From: Streptomyces sp. NBC_00353
GTDB taxonomy: Bacteria; Actinomycetota; Actinomycetes; Streptomycetales; Streptomycetaceae
Assembly: GCF_036108815.1 (NCBI RefSeq)
Contig: NZ_CP107985.1
Coordinates: 62,001 to 126,000 of the forward strand
DNA length: 64,000 nt
Reading direction: 5' to 3'
Shown here piece by piece: positions 53,021 through 61,090 of the stretch. The position numbers were made by a program, and so were the translations under genes. Below the pieces are notes generated by a model that was not told the origin of the DNA, searched no databases, and was given only the letters and a program-made list of their open reading frames with translations. Every line of letters begins with the position of its first letter. Within the stretch, counting starts at the first letter, position 1.

Positions 53021-53605
53021 CATTGACGCGTAGCCGCCTTTGCAGCCGGCCGGGGCTTCGGGTCGGAAGAGGCGGGCGATGACCTTGCCAGCGAACGCCA
53101 TGACCATCAGGAAGGCGGCGTAGAAGGGGATGACGGCGGTGAGGCTGTCGCCGAGCTTGGGGACTTGGGAGGCGACCACGACCAGCAGGGTGGCGGCCAT
53201 CAGCGGCACCATCATGGTCGTCGCCGCGTCGGAGACCTTCTGCCCGGAGGCACGACGCGCCGCCCACGCCTGCAACGCCCATGCCAGGGCGAGCGGGATG
53301 ACGATCAGGATCAGGAACGCCTTAAGGAACGGCTTGACCTCGACGATGTCGGCCAGCTCGGAGCCCACGAAGAGGTACAGGAACACGGGCGGCAGCGGGG
53401 TCGCGGCCAGCAGCCGACGGTTGAATCCGCCGGCCAGGCCGGAGAAGACGACCACGTAGTCCACGCACGGGCACAGCAGCACCAGCAGGACACCGAGCCG
53501 GACGGTCTGGTCGGCGGGGAGGAACGTGAATATCGCGGCGACGACCAGCGGCACGATCACGAAGTTCACGACCAGCGCGGCGGAAAGGAACCGGGCGTGG
53601 CGTGG
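53021..53605 (-). pseudogene. ACR3/bile-acid-symporter-type efflux protein, truncated at both ends
   Basis: Hydrophobic segments FLSAALVVNFVIVPLVVAAI, VRLGVLLVLLCPCVDYVVVF, FLKAFLILIVIPLALAWALQ and TTMMVPLMAATLLVVVASQV match the arsenite exporter-like (ACR3, BASS fold) membrane proteins, including the Cys motif CPCVDYV. The N-terminal helices are replaced by out-of-frame sequence, about ten residues seem deleted at ATPLPPVFLYLF, and the C-terminus runs into an IS3 fragment. Non-functional by inference. Confidence 0.65.
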
Positions 53606-53914
53606 TGTTCGCGTCGCGGGTGACCGTCCCCGTGTGGAGAGGACCTGCCTGGTCCGGCCGGGTGTCACGGTGTGCGGGGAAGCGGTCGGCCGGGGATGCG
53701 GCCGGTGGGGTTCATGCGCGGGCGCAGGCCTGGCCGTGGTCGGCATTGGCGGGCGCTGGGGGCCGGAGTGCCTTCGTCCTGCGTGCGGTGGTCTTCCCGA
53801 TGCGGGTGCGGAGCGCCGTGGGGGCGCGGTCCGGGATCCCGGTCGGCCGGGGGTGCGGCCGTGCTGCTGTCCGGGCAGGTGCCGCCGTTCCGGAGTGGGG
53901 CGGTCCGGGCCGCG
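53606..53914. other. no recognisable gene
   Basis: GC-rich, with long arginine/glycine-rich frames only. Probably remains of the 5' part of the efflux gene and the 3' flank of the repeat-protein gene. Confidence 0.3.
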
Positions 53915-54295
53915 TCAGCTGTGGTTCAGGGACCACTCGACCTGGTCCTGGTACCAGCGGGCGGCACTGACACCGTGCCACGACGCCGCCTCGTCGACCT
54001 GGTCCTCGTACCAGCGGGTGGCACTGACACCGTGCCACGACGCCGCCTCGTCGACCTGGTCCTCGTACCAGCGAGCGGCACTGACACCGTGCCACGACGC
54101 CGCCTCGGCCTCGTGGTCCGCGTAGCGGCCGACTCGTTCGCTGCCGGTCACGGAGGTGGCGGACACGTGCTGCGTGTGCTGCACGGGCACCGAAACCGTG
54201 GCTGCCGACGCCGAGCCGCCGGCCCCGAGAAGCGCTCCGCCGGCCAGTGCCGTGGAGGCGAGTGCGATCGAGAGGCGCTTCGTCATGCTGCTCAT
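53915..54295 (-). CDS. small secreted protein with three 19-residue tandem repeats
   Basis: 126 residues from ATG 54295 (AAGGGA eight bases upstream; the ATG six bases earlier is too close). Signal peptide MSSMTKRLSIALASTALAGG continuing to ASA, cleavage near Ala31. After a short spacer come three units of EAASWHGVSAARWYEDQVD (residues 64-82, 83-101, 102-120) differing at two or three positions (T for A in unit 2; Q and E for E and D in unit 3), then WSLNHS. Each unit has two Trp, one His, one Tyr and a net acidic end. No Cys, no known domain recognised. It is divergent from a TetR gene with repeated operator-like sequences between them. Function unknown; a multivalent binding or processed peptide is conceivable. 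Confidence 0.72.
   Translation of the reverse strand: MSSMTKRLSIALASTALAGGALLGAGGSASAATVSVPVQHTQHVSATSVTGSERVGRYADHEAEAASWHGVSAARWYEDQVDEAASWHGVSATRWYEDQVDEAASWHGVSAARWYQDQVEWSLNHS
53936..54106 (-). repeat. three tandem 57-bp coding repeats
   Basis: Exactly three in-frame units of 57 bp, nearly identical also at synonymous positions, encoding the 19-residue units. The near identity of DNA suggests recent duplication or homogenisation. Confidence 0.85.
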
Positions 54296-54406
54296 GGTCA
54301 TTTCCCTTACAAAACTGCCGCGGCTTCGCCGATCCTGCGGGCGCCGCTTCCATGTGAACCGAGATCCGGAAATCCCGGGTCAGTCGGCTGGCTTCAAGGT
54401 CATCCG

Positions 54407-54546
54407 GAGGGGTGCCTCACGTTCGACTCCGCCACCGTACCCGAGGGGCGCCTCATGTTTGCAGTGAGCATCATCACAGCACGTCGGAGGCACGAGATTG
54501 CGATCGGAAACAGAACAACCATCCAATTGGAGGGGTGCCTCATGTT
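54407..54546. promoter_or_regulatory. three GAGGGGYGCCTCAYGTT operator-like motifs
   Basis: Copies at 54407-54423, 54443-54459 and 54530-54546, all in the same orientation, each with inner dyad GAGG-N4-CCTC. The third overlaps the probable promoter of the TetR gene at 54558; the first two lie on the side of the repeat-protein gene. They are probable binding sites of that TetR protein. Confidence 0.6.
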
Positions 54547-54557
54547 ACTGTCGAGCC

Positions 54558-55256
54558 ATGAGCCAGCACCACGCCCCGTCCCTGAGCGACACCCCGGCGA
54601 AACCCCTGCGCCGTGACGCACAGCGCAACAGGGACGCGATCGTGGCCGCCGCCCGCACCGCCTTCGCCGAGCAGGGCCTCGGAGCGTCCCTGGAGGGCGT
54701 CGCCCGCGAGGCCGGCGTCGCGATCGGCACGCTCTACCGCCACTTCCCCACCCGCCTCGCCCTGGTCGAAACGCTTTTCAACGTGAAGTACACGGAACTG
54801 CTCATCGCCGCGGAAGAGGCCGCGGCCATGGACGACGCCTGGGAGGGATTCTGCCGCTACATGGAGAAACTCTGCCAGCTGCAGGCCTGCGACCGCGCCT
54901 TCAACGACCTGGTCTCGGCACGGCTCCCCCTCCACGCGACCGGCCGCGAAATGCACGAACGCGCCAAGGAAATCTGCACCCAGATCATGCGCAACGCCCA
55001 GGAACAGGGCGCCCTGCGCGACGACGTCACCCCGCAGGACATCGCCTTCGTGATCTGGTCCCAGGCCGGAATCATCCAGGCCACCCGCACCATCGCCCCC
55101 CGGGCCTGGCGCCGCCACCTCCACCTGATGCTCGACGCCTTCCGCACCCAGGGCGCCCACGAACTGCCCGAACCTCCCCTGACCAGCGAGCAGGCCGACC
55201 AGACCCTCACCGCTCTCGAGTGCACCGAAGAGGACTGCCGCGAGCAGCGCCCCTGA
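54558..55256 (+). CDS. TetR-family regulator
   Basis: 232 residues from ATG 54558. HTH: RDAIVAAARTAFAEQGLGAS, VAREAGVAIGTLYRHFPTRL; C-terminal ligand domain with RAFNDLVSARLPLHATG and FVIWSQAGIIQATRTIAP. No ribosome site is obvious; a TTACTG -10-like box lies about 12 bases upstream, so the mRNA may be nearly leaderless. This subtype often sits beside reductases or pirins; a pirin relic follows directly. Likely autoregulator through the motifs at 54407-54546. Confidence 0.88.
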   Translation: MSQHHAPSLSDTPAKPLRRDAQRNRDAIVAAARTAFAEQGLGASLEGVAREAGVAIGTLYRHFPTRLALVETLFNVKYTELLIAAEEAAAMDDAWEGFCRYMEKLCQLQACDRAFNDLVSARLPLHATGREMHERAKEICTQIMRNAQEQGALRDDVTPQDIAFVIWSQAGIIQATRTIAPRAWRRHLHLMLDAFRTQGAHELPEPPLTSEQADQTLTALECTEEDCREQRP

Positions 55257-55274
55257 CCCACCGACACGTCCAAC

Positions 55275-55508
55275 GTGACTCCGGGCTACGAACAGTTGGA
55301 CATCAACGCGCCGCTCGATGAGGGCGGGTGGGTGACCCTGGCCTCGGGCATGCCCAAGGACTCCGGTGCCCGCGCCATCTCCATCCGGCAGAAGCACGCG
55401 GCTCTGCACGTCGCCCGGCTTCGCCGGCCGAAGCGGTACAGGCAGCGACAGCACCCTTCGTGCACCTCATCGTGGCTGAAGGCAGCGCCAGGCCGACCCC
55501 TACGATCT
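55275..55508 (+). pseudogene. pirin-family C-terminal remnant
   Basis: PGYEQLDINAPLDEGGWVTL, ASGMPKDSGARAISIRQKHA and ALHVARL in one frame, then after a shift near 55425 ATAPFVHLIVAEGSARP in another. This follows the pirin C-terminal cupin (GYEQ...VASGMP...LHAARL...APFVHLFVARG). The N-terminal cupin is absent and an IS256 follows at 55517. Confidence 0.5.
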
Positions 55509-55516
55509 TCGGTTGC

Positions 55517-56990
55517 GGGAGTGTCATGAATCAGGTGTGTGCTTCCCCGAAGGAGTCACCTGATGAGTACGACGACGGATCACCTGATCGAGGCCGCTGA
55601 CGGTGTGTCGCTTGCCGTGGCTGGTGAGAGCATCGAGGGTGCCGACGTGAAGTCGATGCCGGTATCCGAGAATGGTCTGTCCAGCGAGCTGCTGGAGGAG
55701 CTGGCCGCGCTGGCGGCCGAGAAGGTGCGCCTAGGAGGGCTGCGGTTGATGGGCGAGGGCGGGCTGCTGCCCGAGCTGGCCCAGCATCTGATGCAGGCCG
55801 CCCTGGAGGCCGAGATGGATGTGCATCTCGCGGCGGAGGCCGGGCGGGCCGGCGGCCGCGGTTCACGCTCGGGCGGCAACATGCGTAACGGCTACCGGGC
55901 CAAGAAAGTCATGACGGAGGTCGGCACGGTGACCGTGCAGGTCCCCCGGGACCGCCTGGGCACCTTCACCCCACGGTTGTTGCCCAAGTACGCCCGCCGG
56001 ACGGGTGCGCTGGACGAGATGGTCCTGTCGCTGACCGCGAAGGGCCTGACCTCCGGCGAGATCGTCGCCCATCTCTCCGAGGTGTACGGGATGACGACCA
56101 CAAAAGAGACCGTCTCCACCATCACCGACAAAGCTCTGGAGTCGATGGCGGAATGGCGCACCCGCCCGCTCGACGCGGTCTATCCGGTGGTCTTCATCGA
56201 CGCGATCCACGTCCGTATCCGCGACGGGCACGTCGCGAACCGACCCGTCTATGTGGCCATCGCGGTCACCGCCGACGGCTACCGGGAGATCCTGGGACTG
56301 TGGGCCGGCGACGGCGGCGAGGGCGCCAAGTACTGGCAGACCGTCCTGACCGAGATCAAGAACAGGGGCGTCCGCGATGTGTTGATGCTGGTCTGCGACG
56401 GCCTCTCCGCCCTGCCCGACGCGGTGAACACCGTCTGGCCGCAGACCGTGGTGCAAACCTGCATCGTCCACCTCATCCGCGGCAGCCTGCGCTACGCGTC
56501 CCGCCGCGACTGGGCCGACGTCGCCCGCGACCTCAAGCCCGTCTACACGGCCGTCAACGAGGAGCAGGCCCGGCAGCGACTGGCCGACTTCGACGGCACA
56601 TGGGGCAAGAAGTACCCGTCGATCACCGGGATCTGGGAACGGTCCTGGAGCGAATTCGTTCCCTTCCTCGGCCTCCCGGACGCCATCCGCCAGGTCGTCT
56701 ACACCACCAACGCCATCGAGTCGCTGAACGCCCGATACCGACGCGCGGCCCAAGCTTGCGGACACTTCCCCAACGAGACCGCCGCCCTCAAGCGCCTCTA
56801 CCTGGCCACCCTCGCCCTCGACCCCACCGGACGCGGCCGCCAGCGCTGGAACAACCGCTGGAAGAGCGCGCTGAACGAGTTCGACCTCCTCTTCGACGGC
56901 CGCCTCACCGCCGGACGGGTGTAGACCAATCAGCCCACCGAAGAACCTGTAGGCCAATCAGACGAATCACACCTCATTCCTGATAGACCC
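55517..56990 (+). mobile_element. complete IS256-family insertion sequence
   Basis: Ends GGGAGTGTCATGAATCAGGT (left) and, in reverse, GGGTCTATCAGGAATGAGGT (right) match at most positions. The 8-bp sequence TCGGTTGC occurs immediately outside both ends (55509-55516, 56991-56998), the typical IS256 target duplication. 1474 bp with one intact transposase gene. Confidence 0.92.
55563..56924 (+). CDS. IS256-family (mutator) transposase
   Basis: 453 residues; ATG 55563 follows GAAGGAGTCACCTG. Catalytic residues in VVFIDAIHVRIRDG (Asp), VLMLVCDGLSALPDAV (Asp) and VYTTNAIESLNARYR (Glu), plus the CIVHLIR block. Full length for the family and uninterrupted, so probably functional. Confidence 0.95.
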   Translation: MSTTTDHLIEAADGVSLAVAGESIEGADVKSMPVSENGLSSELLEELAALAAEKVRLGGLRLMGEGGLLPELAQHLMQAALEAEMDVHLAAEAGRAGGRGSRSGGNMRNGYRAKKVMTEVGTVTVQVPRDRLGTFTPRLLPKYARRTGALDEMVLSLTAKGLTSGEIVAHLSEVYGMTTTKETVSTITDKALESMAEWRTRPLDAVYPVVFIDAIHVRIRDGHVANRPVYVAIAVTADGYREILGLWAGDGGEGAKYWQTVLTEIKNRGVRDVLMLVCDGLSALPDAVNTVWPQTVVQTCIVHLIRGSLRYASRRDWADVARDLKPVYTAVNEEQARQRLADFDGTWGKKYPSITGIWERSWSEFVPFLGLPDAIRQVVYTTNAIESLNARYRRAAQACGHFPNETAALKRLYLATLALDPTGRGRQRWNNRWKSALNEFDLLFDGRLTAGRV

Positions 56991-56998
56991 TCGGTTGC

Positions 56999-57308
56999 AG
57001 GTGGCTCTAGCTCCGGTGGCCTACCTGTGGGGGCAACTCCGCGATGGCCAAAGGGCTGTAGCCCTTCCAGCCGTTGAGCAGGCCCTGGTGGTCCTGTCCG
57101 GGATCGTGGATCCGGCCGCCCCGCAGGTGCTCGCCGACCGTCTCGTCGACCGGACCGAACAGGTCCGTGCGCACGGTTTTTGAGCCAGGGTGCACAAGTC
57201 ACCTCCAGCCGCCGCGCCGAGGTCCGCCGCGCCGTTTCCTCGCTGTGGCGAGGAGCGGGCGCGGCGGGCCTCCGATCAACCGTCAAAGGCGCAGGAAGAC
57301 GTAGTTGC
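56999..57308. other. no confident gene
   Basis: A minus-strand frame here (LFGPVDETVGEHLRGGRIHD, LLNGWKGYSPLAIAELPPQ) has a coding look but only ~62 codons and no recognised family. Otherwise nothing seen. Confidence 0.3.
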
Positions 57309-58397
57309 TCAGTTGGCGGTGAAGGCGGGGTAGTCGGTGTAGCCCTCGCTGTGACCGGCGTAGTAGGTGCCCCGGTCGCCGTCGGCCAGCGGGTGGCCCT
57401 GCGCGAAGCGCTCGACCAGGTCGGGGTTGGCGATGAAAGGCTCGGCGAAGGAGACCGCGTTGACGATCCCGTGGTCGAGGATCTCGTTGCCGAGGGCCTG
57501 GGTGAAGCCGAGGTTGGCGACGATGTTGCCCTGGTAGTGGGCGCGGTAGCGGGAGAAGAGGGCGATGCGCTCCTCGATGGTGCCGGGGGTGCCCAGGAGG
57601 TGCAGGTAGGCCAGGTTGCTGTCGCTGAGCTTCTTGAACAGCTGGTCGTAGTCGGCGAGTGCCTCCTCGTCCGCGGTGAACGTGCCTCCGTTGTCCCAGG
57701 TCGGGGACATCTTCACGCTGACGCGGTCGCTGCCCCACACGTCACTGACGGCGTCGAGGATGTCGAGGAGGAACTGGGCCCGCTTCTCGCTGCTGCCTCC
57801 GTAGGCGTCGGTGCGCTGGTTGAGACGGGGGTTGAGGAACTGCGGGATCAATTGGGATTGCTGGGCGTGGATTTCCACGCCGTCGAAGCCGGCGCGGCGG
57901 GCGTTCTCGGCCGCACGGCGGTAGTCGGCGATGGTGGCGGCGATCTCAGCGGCGGTGTAGGCGCGCGGGGTGACGGTGTCCTTCGGCCCGGAGGGGGTGA
58001 AGGACTTCTCGCCGGGGTTGATGGCCGAAGGTCCGGCGGGCAGGCGGCCGCCGAAGTGGTCGGGGTGGGAGGCCGCGCCGACGTGGCCGAACTGGGAGAC
58101 GATCCGCCCGCCCGCCTCGTGGACGGCTTCGGTGACCTTCACCCAGCCGGCGGTCTGCGTGTCGCTGTAGATGCCGGGGACGTTGATGAAGCCGATCGCG
58201 TCGGTGTTGACCCAGGTTCCCTCGGTGACGATCAGGCCGGCGCCGGCGCGCTGTGCGTAGTAGGTCGCGTGCAGGTCGGTGGGGGCCAGCTCGGCATTCT
58301 GAGCGCGGGCGCGGGTCATGGGGGCCATGACGACACTGTTGGGGAGCTCCAGCGCGCCGAGGCGGACGGGCTGCAGCAGGGGCTGGGTGGTGGTCAT
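57309..58397 (-). CDS. old yellow enzyme family alkene reductase with altered active site
   Basis: 362 residues from ATG 58397 (CAAGGAAG upstream). FMN TIM barrel: LGALELPNSVVMAPMTRARA, LIVTEGTWVN, RIVSQFGHVGAASHPDHFGG, FLNPRLNQRTDAYGGSSEKR and GFTQALGNEILDHG. OYE enzymes reduce activated C=C bonds, nitroesters and electrophiles with NADPH. The substrate-binding motif, normally HxxH/N-x-Y, reads H177-A-Q-Q180-S-Q182, so the second His/Asn and the proton-donating Tyr are both Gln. Last gene of a three-gene unit (59106, 58483, 57309) divergent from a TetR gene. Confidence 0.9.
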   Translation of the reverse strand: MTTTQPLLQPVRLGALELPNSVVMAPMTRARAQNAELAPTDLHATYYAQRAGAGLIVTEGTWVNTDAIGFINVPGIYSDTQTAGWVKVTEAVHEAGGRIVSQFGHVGAASHPDHFGGRLPAGPSAINPGEKSFTPSGPKDTVTPRAYTAAEIAATIADYRRAAENARRAGFDGVEIHAQQSQLIPQFLNPRLNQRTDAYGGSSEKRAQFLLDILDAVSDVWGSDRVSVKMSPTWDNGGTFTADEEALADYDQLFKKLSDSNLAYLHLLGTPGTIEERIALFSRYRAHYQGNIVANLGFTQALGNEILDHGIVNAVSFAEPFIANPDLVERFAQGHPLADGDRGTYYAGHSEGYTDYPAFTAN

Positions 58398-58482
58398 GAG
58401 TAACTTCCTTGTACTGAGGGGGGTGGATGAGCACTGAGGGGGGTGGATGAGGAGGAGAGCGGGGAATGGGCGAGGGCCCGGC

Positions 58483-59085
58483 TCAGTCCTGTTTGAGGGC
58501 GTGGAGGCCGGAGAGTGGGCCGCCGAGCTGCATGAGGCGTCCGCCCTCGCGCAAGGAGCCGAGGTCGACGGGGGCGAAGCCGAAGGCGGCGGTGAGGTCC
58601 TTGACGGTGGTCTTGGCGTCGGCGTCGTCACCGGCGAGGAACAGCACCTGGCGTCCGGCCCGGTGGCGCGGGTCGGCGGCGATGTACTGGCCGTAGAGGG
58701 TGTTGAACGCCTTGACGACGCGGGCTCCGGGCAGCAGTGAGGCGACGTGTTCGCTGCCGGTCAGCTCGCCCAGGTCGGCGATCATCATGGGCGGGGGCGG
58801 GGAGGCGAACTGGTTGGTGGCGTCGATGACGATGCGCCCGTCGAAGGGTGGCAGGCCGGCTACCGCGTCCGGGATCTGGGGCCAGCCGACTGCGAGCACG
58901 ACGAGTTCCGCCGCGGCGGCTTCGTCCGGGGTGCCGGCGTGGGCGAGCGGTCCGAGTTCGTCGGCGAGGCCGGCCAGGGAGGCGGGGCCGCGGCTGTTGC
59001 TCAGCACGACCTGATGGCCGTGGGCCACGGCGTGGCGGGCGATGGCCTGGGCGACGGTTCCGGCGCCCAGGGTTCCGATCTTCAT
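58483..59085 (-). CDS. NADP-binding reductase (F420-dependent NADP reductase-like)
   Basis: 200 residues. N-terminal Rossmann fold MKIGTLGAGTVAQAIARHAV, then VVLAVGWPQIPDAVAGLP, GRIVIDATNQFASPP, RVVKAFNTLYGQYIAADP and VLFLAGDDADAKTTV. This is the YqeC/NADPH-dependent F420 reductase-like group (COG2085), often found with stress-induced oxidoreductases; the true substrate of this branch is uncertain. ATG 59085 has GAAGGGC upstream. Twenty bases separate it from the upstream MDR gene, so they are co-transcribed. Confidence 0.85.
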   Translation of the reverse strand: MKIGTLGAGTVAQAIARHAVAHGHQVVLSNSRGPASLAGLADELGPLAHAGTPDEAAAAELVVLAVGWPQIPDAVAGLPPFDGRIVIDATNQFASPPPPMMIADLGELTGSEHVASLLPGARVVKAFNTLYGQYIAADPRHRAGRQVLFLAGDDADAKTTVKDLTAAFGFAPVDLGSLREGGRLMQLGGPLSGLHALKQD

Positions 59086-59105
59086 GGCGGTGCCCTTCGT
59101 GGGGT

Positions 59106-60116
59106 TCAGGGTGCGGGGCTGGTGAGCAGGACGGTTCCGCTCTTGCCGGGGCGGCGGACATGGTCGATGGCCTTCGCGAAGTCGGCGAGGTCGTAGCTGG
59201 CGGCGACCTCGAAGAGTTCCGGGGCGGTCGCGGCCAGACGGGCGGCGAAGGCGACGTCCTCGGCCCGGTCCTCAGGCGTGCGGGCGGCCATCCACTGGAA
59301 GATGGACGTGCCCCGCACGGTCAGAGCCCGCGGGGTCAGCGCGAGCGACTCCAGCGGCGTGCTGCCGGAACCGAGCCCTCCGTAGGTGATCAGCGTACCG
59401 CCGTCGGCGAGCAGCCCGGCCAGCTCACCGGTCAGGGATCCGCCCACCGCGTCCAGTACGACCTGGGCACCCCGGCCGCCGGTCGCGTCCTGGACCTGAG
59501 TGCGCCAGTTGGCGTCGGCCGTCGAGATGGTCGGCAGTCCGGGGAAGCGCTGCCGCAAGGTCTGCGCCCCCGTGGCACTGCGTACCAGGTTGACCAGCTC
59601 GATGCCGTGCTTGAGTGCTGCGGCGCTGACCAGCTTTCCCACCGACGAACCGGCGGCCGTCTGCACCACCGGACCGGCCTGGCCGTGCTGGGCGTCCTCG
59701 ACCGCCCGCAGCAAGGAGAGCAGGGTCAGCGGGTTGACCAGCATCAAAGCCGCGGTCTCGTCGCTGAGGTCCTCGGGCACCGGCACCACAAGATCGGTCG
59801 GCGCCGTGACGAGTTCGCTCCACGCGCCCGGCACCGGGAAGAACGCCACCCGCTGACCGGGCCGCAGATCCTGCACACCCACGCCGACGGTCTCGATGAC
59901 GCCCATTCCCTCCACGCCGGGAATCCGTGGCGTGGCGAACCGCTGCCGCGGCCCACCCGGAAGGCCCTCCACTCCCGCCAGGTCGCCGGGGTGGATCGGC
60001 CGGGACAGCACCCGCACCTGCACCTGCCCGGCCGCGGGCGCAGCAGGGGCCGGCTGCTCGCTCAGGCGTAGTACCTGCCCGGCTTCTCCGTGCCGGTCGT
60101 AGGCGATGGCGCGCAT
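59106..60116 (-). CDS. zinc-free MDR oxidoreductase (quinone-reductase-like)
   Basis: 336 residues from ATG 60116 with AAAGAGAGCG upstream. GroES-like N-terminal domain (VRVLSRPIHPGDLAGVEGLP, PRIPGVEGMGVIETVGVGV) and Rossmann domain (QTAAGSSVGKLVSAAALKHG, QVVLDAVGGSLTGELAGLL, TLITYGGLGSGSTPL). The Cys ligands of zinc alcohol dehydrogenases are absent, as in zeta-crystallin/enoyl reductase-type enzymes that reduce quinones or enals with NADPH. First gene of the OYE unit, consistent with electrophile detoxification. Confidence 0.87.
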   Translation of the reverse strand: MRAIAYDRHGEAGQVLRLSEQPAPAAPAAGQVQVRVLSRPIHPGDLAGVEGLPGGPRQRFATPRIPGVEGMGVIETVGVGVQDLRPGQRVAFFPVPGAWSELVTAPTDLVVPVPEDLSDETAALMLVNPLTLLSLLRAVEDAQHGQAGPVVQTAAGSSVGKLVSAAALKHGIELVNLVRSATGAQTLRQRFPGLPTISTADANWRTQVQDATGGRGAQVVLDAVGGSLTGELAGLLADGGTLITYGGLGSGSTPLESLALTPRALTVRGTSIFQWMAARTPEDRAEDVAFAARLAATAPELFEVAASYDLADFAKAIDHVRRPGKSGTVLLTSPAP

Positions 60117-60139
60117 GACGCTCTCTTTCCGAACTATTG

Positions 60140-60185
60140 ATGATGGTCATCATTGAAACTGTCCTGCTATGATGAGAGGCATCAT
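60140..60185. promoter_or_regulatory. two ATGATG/CATCAT dyads between the OYE unit and its TetR gene
   Basis: Dyad 1: ATGATG (60140-60145), two bases, CATCAT (60148-60153). Dyad 2: ATGATG (60169-60174), five bases, CATCAT (60180-60185). They lie between the divergent starts at 60116 and 60224 and are the obvious candidate TetR sites. Confidence 0.65.
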
Positions 60186-60223
60186 TAAAAATGTCAAATC
60201 GAGAGCGACGCGAGAGGACGGCC

Positions 60224-60880
60224 ATGCCGCGGATCACCAAGGAGGACAAGGCCCGCAACCGGCAGAACATCCTCGAAGCGGCGAGCCGCATGTTTCGCTC
60301 GCAGGGCATCGACGCGGTCGGCATCGCCGAGCTGATGAAGGAAGCCGGACTCACCCACGGCGGCTTCTACAACCACTTCGCCTCCAAGAACGACCTGGTC
60401 GTGGAGGTGTGCGGCGCCTCCTACGCCGCCTCGCTCGGGGGCCTGGCCCGGACGATCGAGGACGGTCCGGGCCAGGCCGGCTCTCCGCTGGAGCGGGTCG
60501 TGGCCGGGTATCTGTCCACCGCGCACCGTGACGCCCCGGACGGCGGCTGTCCCTCCGCCTCCCTGGTCACCGACGCCGGACGGCACAGCGAAGCCGTACA
60601 GAGCGCATACGCCGAAGGCGTCGAGGGTTACCTCACCGGCTTCGCCGCCGAGTTCCTGCGCGAAACCGAGGACAAGGGCCACCAGCCCGACCCGGCCGAG
60701 GCCCGCCACAGGGCCATCCGCCTGCTCAGCGAAATGGTCGGCGCGCTGATGCTCGCCCGCGCCGTATGCCACGTCGAGCCCGAGCTCTCCGACGAGATCC
60801 TGCAGACCAGCCGCAGCCACGCCCTCGACCGATACGACTCAGGGCCGCTGCCGGACGTGGAACCGAGGCGTTCGCGATAG
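60224..60880 (+). CDS. TetR-family regulator of the OYE unit
   Basis: 218 residues from ATG 60224, with GAGAGGACGGCC upstream; an in-frame ATG at 60191 abuts the operator and lacks a ribosome site. HTH: ILEAASRMFRSQGIDAVGIA, LMKEAGLTHGGFYNHFASKN. The C-terminal region has APDGGCPSASLVTDAGRHS, a Cys-containing segment found in NemR-like repressors that sense electrophiles. Divergent from MDR-reductase-OYE, so probably their repressor. Confidence 0.88.
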   Translation: MPRITKEDKARNRQNILEAASRMFRSQGIDAVGIAELMKEAGLTHGGFYNHFASKNDLVVEVCGASYAASLGGLARTIEDGPGQAGSPLERVVAGYLSTAHRDAPDGGCPSASLVTDAGRHSEAVQSAYAEGVEGYLTGFAAEFLRETEDKGHQPDPAEARHRAIRLLSEMVGALMLARAVCHVEPELSDEILQTSRSHALDRYDSGPLPDVEPRRSR

Positions 60881-61090
60881 ACGGCCCGGCCCCGACAGGC
60901 ACAGGAACGGACACGCCCCCTACCAGGCCGATCGGCCCGACCTGGTTGAGGGCTCCACTCCTGCGCGCCGTCTTCGTCGAGCTCGATCGCATCCGGGTCA
61001 CGCAGCGGACGTAGACCCACGCACGGAACGGAGGCGTTGAAACTGTAGCGGCCCAGGACAAACAGAGTTCTCGCCAACGGCCGGGCAGGC
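60881..61090. other. short region with no gene
   Basis: The transposase relic on the minus strand reads into this region until its chance stop at 60998, but homology ends near 61090. Confidence 0.3.

Noticed and set aside
53936..54106. Three evenly spaced repeats resembling a small CRISPR array
   Set aside because: The units are contiguous without spacers and in frame inside a secreted protein with a signal peptide; no cas genes are near.
55863..56957. 364-codon minus-strand frame
   Set aside because: Antisense shadow of the intact IS256 transposase.
57180..58403. 407-codon plus-strand frame, valine/glycine-rich
   Set aside because: Antisense shadow of the old yellow enzyme gene; repetitive VGVGG-type composition is an artefact of third-position GC bias.
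58848..60071. 407-codon plus-strand frame
   Set aside because: Antisense to the MDR and reductase genes, arginine-rich, no start signal.
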